Shown: positions 17,888 through 29,022, numbered from the stretch's first letter. The stretch: 64,000 bases of DNA from Rhizobium vallis (GCF_003985155.1 NZ_ML133688.1:248001-312000); one strand, 5' to 3'. A program made the numbers and translations. The notes: generated by a model from the letters alone, not told the origin.

Positions 17888-17910
17888 GCCGAACCATTGG
17901 AGGTGCAATC

Positions 17911-18984
17911 ATGGCATCTGTTGAACTGCACGATATTCGCAAGGCCTATGGCGCCGTCGACGTCATCCACGGCATTTCGCTTGCGATAGAGGATGGGGAA
18001 TTCGTCGCGCTCGTCGGGCCGTCCGGTTGCGGAAAATCGACGCTGCTGCGGATGATCGCCGGCCTCGAGGAGATCACCGATGGCGAAATCGCGATCGGCG
18101 GCAAGGTCGTCAACGCCATGACGCCGCGCGAGCGCAACATCGCCATGGTCTTCCAATCCTATGCTCTCTATCCGCACATGACTGTGGCTGAAAATATGGG
18201 TTTCAATCTGAAGCTCGCCGGCGTGGCGAAACCCCAGATCGAGCTCCGCGTCGCCGAGGCCGCCCGCATGCTCGATCTCGCCAAGCTCCTCGACCGCAAG
18301 CCGGCCCAGCTTTCGGGCGGCCAGCGCCAGCGCGTCGCCATGGGCCGCGCCGTCGTGCGCAATCCGGCTGTCTTCCTGTTCGATGAGCCGCTGTCCAACC
18401 TCGATGCCAAGTTGCGCGTGCAGATGCGCTCGGAAATCAAGACGCTGCACCAGAAGGTCCGGACGACCTCGATCTATGTCACCCATGACCAGATCGAAGC
18501 GATGACGCTGGCCGACCGCATCGTCGTGCTCAATCAGGGCAGGGTGGAGCAGCAGGGAACACCGCTCGAACTCTACAAGAAGCCCGCCAATCTCTTCGTC
18601 GCCGCCTTCATCGGATCACCGGCGATGAACATGCTCGACGGCACAGTCGACGGCGAAAATGGTGGGCCAGCTGCTCGCCTCAGCGACGGCACGGCCATCC
18701 GCATCGCGCCTGACCGCAAGGTCAAGCCCGGTCAGGCCATCACCGTCGGCCTGCGCCCCGAACATCTCGTTCCCGGTCTATCAGCCGGCACGCCGCTCGC
18801 CGGCCGGACGATGCTGGTGGAACCGACAGGCGCCCAGACCCACGTGGTCTTCGATCTCGCCGGTCAGCAGGTAACCGCCATCGTCGACGGTGAATATCCC
18901 GCCCGTTATGGCGCCGTGTTCGAGGCGAGTATTACGAGTGATCAGGTGCACGTCTTCGATCGCGGCACCGGCGTGGCGCTTTAG
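17911..18984 (+). CDS. CUT1 sugar ABC importer, ATPase (MalK/UgpC type)
   Basis: 357 residues. Walker [11 protein letters not shown]-loop [10 protein letters not shown], signature [16 protein letters not shown], Walker [17 protein letters not shown]-loop [14 protein letters not shown], and a C-terminal TOBE-type regulatory region from about residue 240. The ATG at 17911 follows GGAGGT. A long in-frame upstream extension through the permease gene is not coding. Last gene of the importer operon. Confidence 0.93.
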   Translation: MASVELHDIRKAYGAVDVIHGISLAIEDGEFVALVGPSGCGKSTLLRMIAGLEEITDGEIAIGGKVVNAMTPRERNIAMVFQSYALYPHMTVAENMGFNLKLAGVAKPQIELRVAEAARMLDLAKLLDRKPAQLSGGQRQRVAMGRAVVRNPAVFLFDEPLSNLDAKLRVQMRSEIKTLHQKVRTTSIYVTHDQIEAMTLADRIVVLNQGRVEQQGTPLELYKKPANLFVAAFIGSPAMNMLDGTVDGENGGPAARLSDGTAIRIAPDRKVKPGQAITVGLRPEHLVPGLSAGTPLAGRTMLVEPTGAQTHVVFDLAGQQVTAIVDGEYPARYGAVFEASITSDQVHVFDRGTGVAL

Positions 18985-19044
18985 GGGCGGTTTACGTTAA
19001 AGCCGCCGGCACCTTAGACTGCTGATAAGCCGGCCAACTTCTCT

Positions 19045-19120
19045 TTCGTCATGCTCGGGCTCGTCCCGAGCATCTGTTACGCCGGTTGCAGATCCTCGGC
19101 ACAAGGCCGAGGATGACGCC
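19045..19120. repeat. RIME-type rhizobial palindromic intergenic repeat
   Basis: Two hairpins in tandem: ATGCTCGGG/CCCGAGCAT (19051-19073) and ATCCTCGGC/GCCGAGGAT (19092-19114), each with a 9-bp stem and 5-base loop, flanked by GTCAT and ATGAC. This is the layout of the mosaic repeats (RIME1 class) known from Rhizobiaceae. It lies between the convergent importer and KdgD-like genes and may also end transcription. The rest of the 18985-19239 gap holds nothing else recognisable. Confidence 0.7.
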
Positions 19121-19239
19121 GAGAAGAGAGATTCGTCATTGGTTCAAAGGGTTGAAGTGTTTTTCGCGCATCTGAACGGACGCGGGCGCGCACTGTAATC
19201 CATGGCGGAAGGCCCCCGCGTTTCCTGATCTCCGATTTG

Positions 19240-21173
<1,934 letters not shown>

Positions 21174-21198
21174 CAAAGTCCCTCTCAAGTCTTCGCAA

Positions 21199-21217
21199 TG
21201 TCATATGACATAATATG
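21199..21217. promoter_or_regulatory. Putative GntR operator before the dehydratase genes
   Basis: TGTCATATGACA (21199-21210) is a perfect palindrome and overlaps GACATAATATG (21207-21217). The 11-bp latter string recurs exactly at 22041-22051 before the divergent importer, so the adjacent GntR protein likely binds both. Confidence 0.6.
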
Positions 21218-21241
21218 AATTTTTGAGAGAGTCGAGCCCTA

Positions 21242-21949
21242 TTACTGTTCGGCGAGCATGCGGTAGCGACGCTGGCTCGCCATCATATGTGCCCGCATCG
21301 CCTGGCGCGCCCGCTCCGGATCCTGGTCGGCGATGGCCGAAAGGATTTCCACATGTTCGGCGTAGACCTTCTGGAGATAGTCGCGGTCATTAGCTTCAGG
21401 AAGCGTCGGAAACTGGCCGCGGGGAATGGCTCTCGGGCCGAAATGGCGCAGAACATCGACGTAGAATCGGTTGTTCGTGGCGGCCGCGATTGCCATATGG
21501 AAGGCATAGTCAGCCTCCACGGTCTGCTGCCCGGCTTCGATCAGGCTTGCCATTCTGCGGTTGGCTTCGCGGATTGCCGCCTCCTGTTCGGCGGTGCGGC
21601 GATAGGCGGCGATGGCTGCCGCTTCGCCCTCGGCCGCCATGCGAAACTCCAGCAATTCCAGGGTTTCCGGAATGCTTTTGATTTCCACAGGCGTCAGTGA
21701 CAATACCGAATGAATCTTGGGATCGGCGACGAAAACCCCTTTGCCCTGGATCGGCTTGACGAAGCCCGCTGCTCTCAGGTCGGCAATGGCTTCTCGCACC
21801 ACGGTGCGGCTCACGCCGAACGTCGATTCAAGCTGCGGCTCGGTCGGCAATTGGTCGCCGACGCGCAGCTTCCCCGTCTCGATTTGCGCCCGTAGCTGAT
21901 CAATGACCTGCTGCGCCAGTCTTTGCCGACCGCGGCTGAGTGTTGTCAT
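21242..21949 (-). CDS. GntR-family (FadR/FCD-type) regulator
   Basis: 235 residues. N-terminal winged helix with LPTEPQLESTFGVSRTVVRE as the helix-turn-helix and GKGVFVADP as the wing; the C-terminal FCD helical domain binds the effector, usually a sugar acid. The start at 21949 (MTTLS) is preferred to the longer frame. It sits between the dehydratase genes and the divergent importer, and repeated half-sites flank both. Hexuronate or aldonate intermediates are plausible effectors. Confidence 0.88.
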   Translation of the reverse strand: MTTLSRGRQRLAQQVIDQLRAQIETGKLRVGDQLPTEPQLESTFGVSRTVVREAIADLRAAGFVKPIQGKGVFVADPKIHSVLSLTPVEIKSIPETLELLEFRMAAEGEAAAIAAYRRTAEQEAAIREANRRMASLIEAGQQTVEADYAFHMAIAAATNNRFYVDVLRHFGPRAIPRGQFPTLPEANDRDYLQKVYAEHVEILSAIADQDPERARQAMRAHMMASQRRYRMLAEQ

Positions 21950-22020
21950 TTTCCGTTCCCAATCCCTTTGCATCAAGGTCCCCCGCTCAGGTCTTGCAAA
22001 TCATATTCGACTTCGATAAA

Positions 22021-22051
22021 TCATAATACGACATACGGGCGACATAATATG
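22021..22051. promoter_or_regulatory. Putative GntR operator before the family-5 importer
   Basis: Contains GACATAATATG (22041-22051), identical to 21207-21217, and a related TCATAATACGACATA just upstream. It ends 31 bases before the binding-protein ATG. Confidence 0.55.
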
Positions 22052-22081
22052 TTTCCTATAGTAATCCAGGGAGGAGTTACA

Positions 22082-23677
22082 ATGAAGCATTTTTCTAAAG
22101 GCTTGTTCGCCGGCGCCGTCGTCGGCGCATTGACGATCGCCACGCCGCAATTGCACGCCGCCACGCCGAGGGATCAGTTGGTGATCGGGACATCGTTGGC
22201 GCAGGTCTTGTCCCTCGATCCGCATCAGGCGACCGAGGGAAAAGCGGTCGAGATCATGTCGAACCTCTACGACCGGCTGGTCAACAGCACGCCTGACGGC
22301 AAGATCGTGCCGCAGCTGGCCGAAAGCTGGAAGGTTGACGACAAGGGCATCACCTTCACCCTGCGCCAGGCCAATTTCGCTTCCGGCAATCCGGTGACGT
22401 CAAAGGACGTCGTCTATTCGCTGGGGCGGCTCCTGAAGCTTGACCAGGCCGCTGCCGCCAACCTCAAGCGTATCGGTTATGACAAGACCAATGTCGACAA
22501 GCTCGTCACGGCGGTCGACGACAAGACGGTGCGCATCGACTTCTCAGGCCAGGTGACGGCCGAAATGCTGCTCTACCGGCTCACGACCTCGACCACCAGC
22601 GTGGTCGACAGTGTCGAAGTGCAGAAGCATGTCGCGGATAATGACTGGGGAAACGCCTGGATGCGGACGCACTCGGCCGGCTCCGGTCCCTTCACCCTCA
22701 ATCGCTGGTCTCCGAACGAACTTGTCATTCTCGACGCCAATAAGGATTATGTGGCAGGCGGTCCAAAGATGAAGCGCGTCATCGTCCGCCACGTTCCGGA
22801 AAGCCAGGTCGAGCGCCTGATGCTCGAACGTGGCGATATCGATATCGCCAGTGCCCTGACGGCATCGGATCTTGCGACGTTCAAGGATAAGCAGGGTTTC
22901 ACCATCCAGCGGATTCCGACAGGCGGCTTCTACGTGCTGTCGATGAATGCCGGCAATCAGTACCTCTCCAATCCGAAGGTTCGCGAGGCCATTGCCTACG
23001 GTATCGATTATAAGGGCATCGAGAAGACGATCATGGGTCCTTACGGGCGGGCGAGAAACGTTCCCGTTCCGGAGAATTTCGAATATGCGATCCCGAATCC
23101 CGATTGGCATCTCGATGTTGAAAAGTCCAAGCATCTGTTGGCCGAGGCAGGGTTCAAGGACGGCTTCTCGCTGTCGCTGAAGACCATCGCCCAGACGCCG
23201 CGCATCGATCTTGCCACGGCCATCCAGGCTTCGCTCGCCCAGGTTGGCATCAAGATCGACATCCAGCAGGGCAACGGCTCGGAAATCATTGCCGCCCATC
23301 GCGCCCGGGACTTCGATCTGCTGATTCCGCAGACCAGCGCCTATATGCCGAACGTCCTCGGCTCGATGGAGCAGTTCTCGTCAAATCCCGACAACTCGAA
23401 GGAGGCCAACAATGCCGGCAACTTCGTCTGGCGCTCGGCCTGGGACATTCCCGAACTGACGGCCCTGACGGCAAAGGCATCGATAGAGCCAGGCCCGAAG
23501 AAGCGCGGCGAGCTCTACGTTCAGATGCAGAAGATGTTCGTGGAACAGAAGCCGGCGGTGCTTCCGCTCTTCGAGCGCTTCGAGCCTATCGTGCTATCAA
23601 GCAAGGTACAGGGATATGTGGGACATCCGACCCAGCTGACGCGCCTCGAGGACGTCACGAAGTCTGAAACCCAGTAA
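22082..23677 (+). CDS. Family-5 ABC substrate-binding protein (Dpp/Opp type)
   Basis: 531 residues. Large periplasmic binding protein of the dipeptide/oligopeptide/nickel class. Signal peptide with cleavage near LHA at residues 24-26. The mature start VIGTSLAQVLSLDPHQATEG and the TFTLRQANFASGNPVTSKDV segment are typical. The start at 22082 follows GGGAGGAG. First gene of a five-gene importer operon ending at 27196. Members of this class can also take oligosaccharides, which would fit the sugar-acid enzymes divergent from it (inference). Confidence 0.9.
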   Translation: MKHFSKGLFAGAVVGALTIATPQLHAATPRDQLVIGTSLAQVLSLDPHQATEGKAVEIMSNLYDRLVNSTPDGKIVPQLAESWKVDDKGITFTLRQANFASGNPVTSKDVVYSLGRLLKLDQAAAANLKRIGYDKTNVDKLVTAVDDKTVRIDFSGQVTAEMLLYRLTTSTTSVVDSVEVQKHVADNDWGNAWMRTHSAGSGPFTLNRWSPNELVILDANKDYVAGGPKMKRVIVRHVPESQVERLMLERGDIDIASALTASDLATFKDKQGFTIQRIPTGGFYVLSMNAGNQYLSNPKVREAIAYGIDYKGIEKTIMGPYGRARNVPVPENFEYAIPNPDWHLDVEKSKHLLAEAGFKDGFSLSLKTIAQTPRIDLATAIQASLAQVGIKIDIQQGNGSEIIAAHRARDFDLLIPQTSAYMPNVLGSMEQFSSNPDNSKEANNAGNFVWRSAWDIPELTALTAKASIEPGPKKRGELYVQMQKMFVEQKPAVLPLFERFEPIVLSSKVQGYVGHPTQLTRLEDVTKSETQ

Positions 23678-23696
23678 TACCCCGAGGCAGCCGATC

Positions 23697-24725
23697 ATGA
23701 AGGAACTCTCCGCAGCCGAATTTGGCCGACGCCTGGCGCATCTGGTGGTCAGCCTGTTCATCCTCTTATGTGTGACCTTCGTGATCGGTCGCGTCCTGCC
23801 CACGGATCCCGTCGGCGCGATCGTCGGCGAGCTCGCCGATCCCGCCGCCTATGCGGCGATGCGGACGCGTCTGGGGCTCGATCTGCCGATCTATCAGCAG
23901 TTCTTCCTCTATCTGAACGGGCTGGCTCATGGTGATTTCGGCACGGCTGTGCTCACCGGCAATCCCGTCTCCTCGGACCTCGCTCAGGCCTTTCCAGCGA
24001 CATTCGAACTTGCGACGTTGGCAGTGATCATCTCGACCTTCGTCGGCGTCCCGCTCGGCCTGGTCGCGGCGCTATTTCGCGACAGCCTGATCGACAAGAT
24101 TGCCCGCGTGGTCGCCCTCGTTGGTCATTCGATCCCGGTTTTCTGGTTCGGCATCGTCGGCCTCGTCATCTTCTATGCCGGCCTGAACTGGGTCGGCGGG
24201 CCGGGCAGGGTGGACGTGTTCTACGAGGGGCTGGTCACCCCGCAGACCGGCTTGTTGCTGATCGACAGCCTTCTGCAAGGCGAGACGGAAATCTTCTGGA
24301 ATGCGCTCGGCCATATCATTCTGCCCGCCTTCATCCTGGCTTACGCGGCGATGGCCTACATCACCCGCATGACCCGCAGCTTCACGCTGGAGCAGTTGAG
24401 CCAGGATTATGTGATTGCCGCCCGCGCCAAGGGCGTGAGCCCGACCGGTACGGTTTTGCGCCACGTCCTGCCGAATATCGCCGTGCAACTGATCACCATC
24501 CTTGCGATTTCCTATGGCGGGCTGCTCGAAGGCGCTGTCGTGACGGAGATCGTCTTCTCCTGGCCGGGTATCGGCCAATATATGACCAATGCCCTGATGA
24601 TCGGCGACATGAACGCCATCGTCGCTGCCACCATCATCGTGGGGTTCATCTTCATGTTCCTGAATTTCCTGGCCGACGTCGCCTACGCCGTGCTTGATCC
24701 GCGCATGAGGGAGGCTGCCCGATGA
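23697..24725 (+). CDS. DppB/OppB-type ABC permease
   Basis: 342 residues with six membrane segments; a large extracytoplasmic loop follows the first segment as usual for DppB. The EAA-loop region reads AARAKGVSPTGTVLRHVLPN near residues 241-260, and the C-terminal DVAYAVLDPRMRE is the family tail. Stop overlaps the next permease start (ATGA). Confidence 0.93.
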   Translation: MKELSAAEFGRRLAHLVVSLFILLCVTFVIGRVLPTDPVGAIVGELADPAAYAAMRTRLGLDLPIYQQFFLYLNGLAHGDFGTAVLTGNPVSSDLAQAFPATFELATLAVIISTFVGVPLGLVAALFRDSLIDKIARVVALVGHSIPVFWFGIVGLVIFYAGLNWVGGPGRVDVFYEGLVTPQTGLLLIDSLLQGETEIFWNALGHIILPAFILAYAAMAYITRMTRSFTLEQLSQDYVIAARAKGVSPTGTVLRHVLPNIAVQLITILAISYGGLLEGAVVTEIVFSWPGIGQYMTNALMIGDMNAIVAATIIVGFIFMFLNFLADVAYAVLDPRMREAAR

Positions 24726-25624
24726 CCGACGCCGTCCACAGCGAGATCCAGATCCGTCCTCCAAGTGTGCCGAGCCGCGTTGCCGCCTCTTTTGCGCGCG
24801 CCGGCCGCAAACTGGCCGACGAGCCGCTTGGTCTTGCCGGCTTCGCCGTCCTTGGCATCCTCTGCGTGGTCGCGATTTTTGCGCCGCTTCTGGCGCCCTA
24901 TGATCCGACCATTCAGGCGCTTGGCGATGCCTTGCGGCCTCCAAGCCTTGCTCATCCGGCGGGTACGGACGAATTCGGCCGGGATATCCTCAGTCGCCTC
25001 ATCTTCGGCACGCGGATCACCATTCAGACCGTGCTTGCGGTTTCGTTGATCGTCGGGCCGATCGGCCTTCTGATCGGCGTCGTCGCGGGTTTCTTCGGCG
25101 GGAATACGGATGCTGTTCTGATGCGAGCCACAGATATCGTTCTTTCCTTCCCGTCGCTGATCCTGGCGCTTGCCTTTGCCGCCGCCCTCGGAGCGGGGCT
25201 GGGCACGGCCATCATCGCAATCTCGCTCACCGCATGGCCCCCGATCGCAAGGCTTGCCCGGGCAGAGGCGCTCGTCGTCCGAAATGCCGACTATGTGGTT
25301 GCCGCCCGCCTTTACGGCGCGTCACCGATACGCATCCTTCTTCTCTACATCGCGCCGATGTGCATTCCCTCGGTCATCGTTCGCCTGACGCTCAACATGG
25401 CGGGCATCATCCTGACGGCGGCCTCGCTAGGCTTTCTTGGTCTGGGCGCCCAGCCGCCGGCGCCGGAATGGGGCGCGATGATCTCCAACGGCCGCAAGTT
25501 CATGCTCGATTATTGGTGGGTCGCCGTCATGCCGGGTATCGCCATCCTGCTGACGAGCCTTGCCTTCAACATCGCCGGAGATACTCTGCGCGACATTCTG
25601 GATCCCCGCCATGCAAGATCGTGA
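24722..25624 (+). CDS. DppC/OppC-type ABC permease
   Basis: 300 residues, six membrane segments. GTDEFGRDILSRLIFGTR is the conserved DppC segment, and AARLYGASPIRILLLYIAP is the EAA loop. The C-terminal DTLRDILDPRHA is the family tail. It overlaps the first ATPase by 14 bases. Confidence 0.93.
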   Translation: MTDAVHSEIQIRPPSVPSRVAASFARAGRKLADEPLGLAGFAVLGILCVVAIFAPLLAPYDPTIQALGDALRPPSLAHPAGTDEFGRDILSRLIFGTRITIQTVLAVSLIVGPIGLLIGVVAGFFGGNTDAVLMRATDIVLSFPSLILALAFAAALGAGLGTAIIAISLTAWPPIARLARAEALVVRNADYVVAARLYGASPIRILLLYIAPMCIPSVIVRLTLNMAGIILTAASLGFLGLGAQPPAPEWGAMISNGRKFMLDYWWVAVMPGIAILLTSLAFNIAGDTLRDILDPRHARS

Positions 25625-26456
25625 TCTGCAGCCCGTTCTCTCCGTCAAGGGCTTGAGCGTCCGTTTCGGGCGAGGGGCCGTGCCCGCCGTTTCCAATGTC
25701 AGTTTCGACGTCGGACGCGAACGTGTCGGCATCGTCGGCGAATCCGGTTCCGGCAAATCTACGACGGGCCGCGCCATTATGCGTCTTTTGCCGCCGGCCG
25801 CCGTGCTCGCGGCCGAGCGCCTGGATCTCACAGGCAGCTCTTTGCTTGCAAAGACCGAGCGACAGATGGGCGCGCTTCGCGGCAAGGATATCGCCCTGAT
25901 CATGCAGGACCCGCGCTATTCGCTGAACCCGGTGCTGTCGATCGGCAAACAGATTGCCGAAGCCGCGCGCCTTCATCTCGGCCTTCGCGGGAAAGAGGCG
26001 CAGAATGCCGCCCGCGCCATGCTGGAACGTGTGCGCATCAGCGATCCGGATCGGGTCATGGCGCTCTATCCCCACCAGATCTCAGGAGGAATGGGCCAGC
26101 GTGTGATGATCGCGATGATGCTGCTCGCACGGCCGAAGCTGGTCATCGCCGACGAGCCGACCTCGGCTCTCGACGTTAGCGTCCGCAAGGACGTGCTGCT
26201 GCTGCTCGATGAACTGGTGCGTGAGAACAATTCCGGACTGCTGCTCATCAGCCACGATATTCGCATGGTCGCAGCCTTCTGCGAGCGCATCATCGTCATG
26301 TATGCCGGCCGGATTGTCGAAACCCTGACCCGCCTGGAAGATGCTCGCCATCCCTATACCCGCGGGTTGATATCAGCGCTGCCCGACCCGAAGAACCCGG
26401 TTCGCCGGCTTGCGGTTCTCGACAGGGCGAAACTTGATCTGGAGACGGCACAATGA
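25611..26456 (+). CDS. DppD-type ABC ATPase
   Basis: 281 residues, about 40 shorter than typical OppD/DppD: the usual long C-terminal extension with conserved cysteines is absent. Walker A GESGSGKST, signature QISGGMGQRVMIAMML, Walker B LVIADEPTSALDVSV and switch LLISHDIRMVA are intact. ATG at 25611 lies inside the end of the permease gene; an earlier in-frame start would overlap more and has no site. Four-base overlap with the second ATPase. Confidence 0.9.
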   Translation: MQDRDLQPVLSVKGLSVRFGRGAVPAVSNVSFDVGRERVGIVGESGSGKSTTGRAIMRLLPPAAVLAAERLDLTGSSLLAKTERQMGALRGKDIALIMQDPRYSLNPVLSIGKQIAEAARLHLGLRGKEAQNAARAMLERVRISDPDRVMALYPHQISGGMGQRVMIAMMLLARPKLVIADEPTSALDVSVRKDVLLLLDELVRENNSGLLLISHDIRMVAAFCERIIVMYAGRIVETLTRLEDARHPYTRGLISALPDPKNPVRRLAVLDRAKLDLETAQ

Positions 26457-27196
26457 TTGATGTGCGTGATCTCGATGTCATCTTTGCGTCAGGCAAAAAC
26501 CGGAACCATGTCGTCAGGGGCATCAGCTTTCAGGTAAAGCAGGGGGAGACGCTTGGAATCGTCGGTGAATCCGGATGCGGCAAATCGACGGTGCTGGGTT
26601 GCCTCGCCGGAATGGAGAGTGGCTGGACGGGTCAGATGGAACTTGGCGGAAAGCCGATAGGAAAGAAGCGTTCCCGCGAGGAGCTGACGTCAGCCCAGAT
26701 GGTGTTTCAGGACCCTTACGGCTCCCTGCACCCCCGCCATCGTATCGGCACTGCATTGGCGGAGCCGCTGCGCGCCATGGGGCGTTCCGATATCTGGTCG
26801 AAAGTCGAAAAGGCGTTGATTCAGGTCGGTTTGCCCGCGAGTTTTGCTAGCCGTTTTCCGCACGAGCTTTCCGGTGGCCAGAGGCAGCGCGTGGCGATCG
26901 CCCGCGCACTCATCCTGTCGCCGCCGATCCTGTTGCTGGATGAGCCGACATCGGCACTCGATGTCTCCGTCCAGGCCGAAATCCTCAACCTGCTTGCCGA
27001 TCAGCGCGAGGAAAAGGGACTGACCTATCTGCTCGTCAGTCACGACCTCGCGGTCATCGCCCATATGTGCGACCGGGTGCTGATCATGAAGGATGGCGGC
27101 TTCGTGGACGAACTCACCAAAGAGGATCTGCGGGCCGGCACCACGCATGACGCCTATGCCAGGGAACTGTTCGAGGCGAGCTTCATGGGAGCTTGA
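26453..27196 (+). CDS. DppF-type ABC ATPase
   Basis: 247 residues. Walker A GESGCGKST, Q-loop VFQDPYGSLHPRH, signature [16 protein letters not shown], Walker B LLLDEPTSALDVSVQ, switch LLVSHDLAVIAH. Like its partner it lacks the long C-terminal peptide-importer extension, so the pair is a compact form of the family. Ends the importer operon and converges on the FMN reductase gene with a 19-bp gap. Confidence 0.92.
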   Translation: MIDVRDLDVIFASGKNRNHVVRGISFQVKQGETLGIVGESGCGKSTVLGCLAGMESGWTGQMELGGKPIGKKRSREELTSAQMVFQDPYGSLHPRHRIGTALAEPLRAMGRSDIWSKVEKALIQVGLPASFASRFPHELSGGQRQRVAIARALILSPPILLLDEPTSALDVSVQAEILNLLADQREEKGLTYLLVSHDLAVIAHMCDRVLIMKDGGFVDELTKEDLRAGTTHDAYARELFEASFMGA

Positions 27197-27215
27197 CGCG
27201 AGTTAAGCAGCAACA

Positions 27216-27746
27216 TCAGGCTGCTTTGCAGAAACTTGCGAAATCGTCGAGGAAACGGCGCATCTCGTCCTGATGCCGAGGCTCGGAAAGATGCGCCCCA
27301 ACCTCCTCCGGGGAAAGCTTCATCAGATGGAGCCGAAGGAAGAGTTCCTCGTTGAATCGTCCGCTGAGCGTGGCGAGAACGACGCGGAGCTGGCGCAGCA
27401 TGTCGTCCCCTCTATGGGAGGCGTGCGCAAGCACGATCGGTTTGCCGATCACCTCTTGACGGGAGACCAGCCAGTCAATGGCGTTCTTCAGCCCGCCGGG
27501 GATTGACCTGATGTATTCGGGGCTGGCCAGGATCAGTCCATCTGCGTCGGCGATGGCTCTTGCAAGCCTCGCCACTTCAAGCGGGGGCTCTGGAAGCTCC
27601 AGATCGGGCGAAAAGACCGGAAGTTCCCCGACCCGGTCATAGACCGATACCGTATGTGCCGAGCCGGCGACCGACTGCAGCGCATATAGCATGGCCGTAT
27701 TGGTAGAGGCTCGGCGAGCGCTGCCGGATATTGCCAGGAATTTCAT
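27216..27746 (-). CDS. NADPH-dependent FMN reductase family protein
   Basis: 176 residues. Flavodoxin-like fold; LAISGSARRASTNTAML is the FMN phosphate loop and ILASPEYIRSIPGGLKNAID is the family hallmark (usually SPEYNxSxPGxLKNAID). Likely reduces FMN or quinones using NADPH. Stands 35 bp downstream of the LacI gene and could share its transcript; no functional link to the neighbours is evident. Confidence 0.87.
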   Translation of the reverse strand: MKFLAISGSARRASTNTAMLYALQSVAGSAHTVSVYDRVGELPVFSPDLELPEPPLEVARLARAIADADGLILASPEYIRSIPGGLKNAIDWLVSRQEVIGKPIVLAHASHRGDDMLRQLRVVLATLSGRFNEELFLRLHLMKLSPEEVGAHLSEPRHQDEMRRFLDDFASFCKAA

Positions 27747-27781
27747 GGTGTCGGCATAGCCTCCTGTTTCGTGCGATCGGC

Positions 27782-28834
27782 TTAAACGCGATCAGGGGCA
27801 CTTGGGCGGCTGACCGCGGCGACACTGCCTCTTTCGACGAGATGGCAGGAAAGCTCGACTCGCCGCCGCGGCGTCGCAAGGCCGAGCATCATGTCGCGCA
27901 GCAGATCGAGCGCGGTGGCGCCGAGTTCACGCATTGGAATATGCACCGTCGAGAGCGGCGGATTGTGAAAGGCTGATTGCGGCAGGTCGTCTATGCCCAT
28001 GACCGAGATGTCCCGCGGCACGGCATAACCCGCCGCCTGCAACCCGCGCACGGCGCCGTCGGCAAGACTGTCGCCGGCCGTCAGGATGGCGGTGAAGAAC
28101 AGGCCTTTCTGGCGGATGAGCCGGGTGATCGCCTCGGCGCCGAGTTCCGGCAGCCAATCGTCGACCTCGAGCACCAAATCGGTATCGGCTTTCAGCCCGT
28201 GATGCTGCAAGGCATCGCGCCAGCCCTCCAAACGCCGCTCGATCGTCCGTCGCCCCGGCCGCAGCATGAAGAGGATGCGTTCGTGCCCAGCCTTGATCAG
28301 TCGCTCCGCGGCGATGAAGGCGGCCGAGCGGTTGCAGGGCGTGACACTCGAAAGCCGCATATACGGATCGTCGCTGTTGACGAGCACGACGGGTTTTCCA
28401 AGATCGGCGGCGGCTGCAAGCATATCCTCCTCATCGACGGTCAGGATCAGCATGCCGCCGAAGCTCGGGTCGTCACGCATTTCGGCGATGACGCGTGCTT
28501 CGTCCGCTTTGTCGGCGACGGGGCGCATCGCCACTTCGATGCCGAGGGCGGAGGCGCGCGCATTCAGTCCTTCGAGAACGTAGAGCGTGAACTGGTTGCG
28601 AACATAGTCGATCATCGCCGCGCCGGAGGCGACGAGCATGACCTTCTTGCCCGCCACACTTGCCGGCAGGGCGTAGCTGACAGCGCTTGCCGTTTCCAGC
28701 ACCAGTTTGCGGATCTCCGGCCTCACGCCTTTTTCGCCGGCGAGCGCCCGCGACACCGTGCTGATCGACACGCCGCATCTGGCGGCGATGTCGTCGAGGC
28801 GTGTCCTCCTGCCTTTTTTCTGCTCCGCTGACAT
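27782..28834 (-). CDS. LacI-family transcriptional regulator
   Basis: 350 residues. N-terminal helix-turn-helix TRLDDIAARCGVSISTVSRA and hinge at about residues 11-65, then the periplasmic-binding-like effector domain with MGIDDLPQSAFHNPPLSTVH near the C-terminus. Divergent from the 838-residue gene and the CUT1 importer, which it probably controls in response to the imported sugar. Confidence 0.9.
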   Translation of the reverse strand: MSAEQKKGRRTRLDDIAARCGVSISTVSRALAGEKGVRPEIRKLVLETASAVSYALPASVAGKKVMLVASGAAMIDYVRNQFTLYVLEGLNARASALGIEVAMRPVADKADEARVIAEMRDDPSFGGMLILTVDEEDMLAAAADLGKPVVLVNSDDPYMRLSSVTPCNRSAAFIAAERLIKAGHERILFMLRPGRRTIERRLEGWRDALQHHGLKADTDLVLEVDDWLPELGAEAITRLIRQKGLFFTAILTAGDSLADGAVRGLQAAGYAVPRDISVMGIDDLPQSAFHNPPLSTVHIPMRELGATALDLLRDMMLGLATPRRRVELSCHLVERGSVAAVSRPSAPDRV

Positions 28835-28877
28835 GGCGTCTCCTCGCTCTCTCTTCCTTTATGCAAAAATCTTTCAG

Positions 28878-28888
28878 ATTGCGCAAAT
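28878..28888. promoter_or_regulatory. Weak candidate LacI operator
   Basis: ATTGCGCAAAT is a near-palindrome with a central CG step, 44 bp upstream of the lacI start in the divergent space. It is the best candidate there but short; no second copy was found nearby. Confidence 0.35.
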
Positions 28889-28953
28889 GGAATGCCTATG
28901 CACAAGTGTTGCGAGGAGTCCGCGACAAGCAACAGAGCAGGGAGGCTTTGAAG

Positions 28954-29019
28954 ATGCGGTTTGACGGCCAGTCCATCCGTCGGCGTTTTGTCCGGTGTTC
29001 CCAAGTTCGCGTGGGCTAG
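28954..29019 (+). CDS. 21-codon upstream ORF in frame with the 838-residue gene
   Basis: ATG at 28954 has GGGAGG eight bases upstream, better than anything before the large gene. It encodes MRFDGQSIRRRFVRCSQVRV plus G and ends in TAG at 29017-29019. The next in-frame ATG (29023) starts the 838-residue gene after one AGC codon. It is either a leader peptide that couples translation, or the true N-terminus of the large protein cut by an amber codon. Confidence 0.4.
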   Translation: MRFDGQSIRRRFVRCSQVRVG

Positions 29020-29022
29020 AGC

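Noticed and set aside
17470..17910. Long N-terminal extension of the MalK-type ATPase
   Set aside because: It lies wholly in the permease gene in another frame; ATG 17911 has GGAGGT and starts at the family N-terminus.
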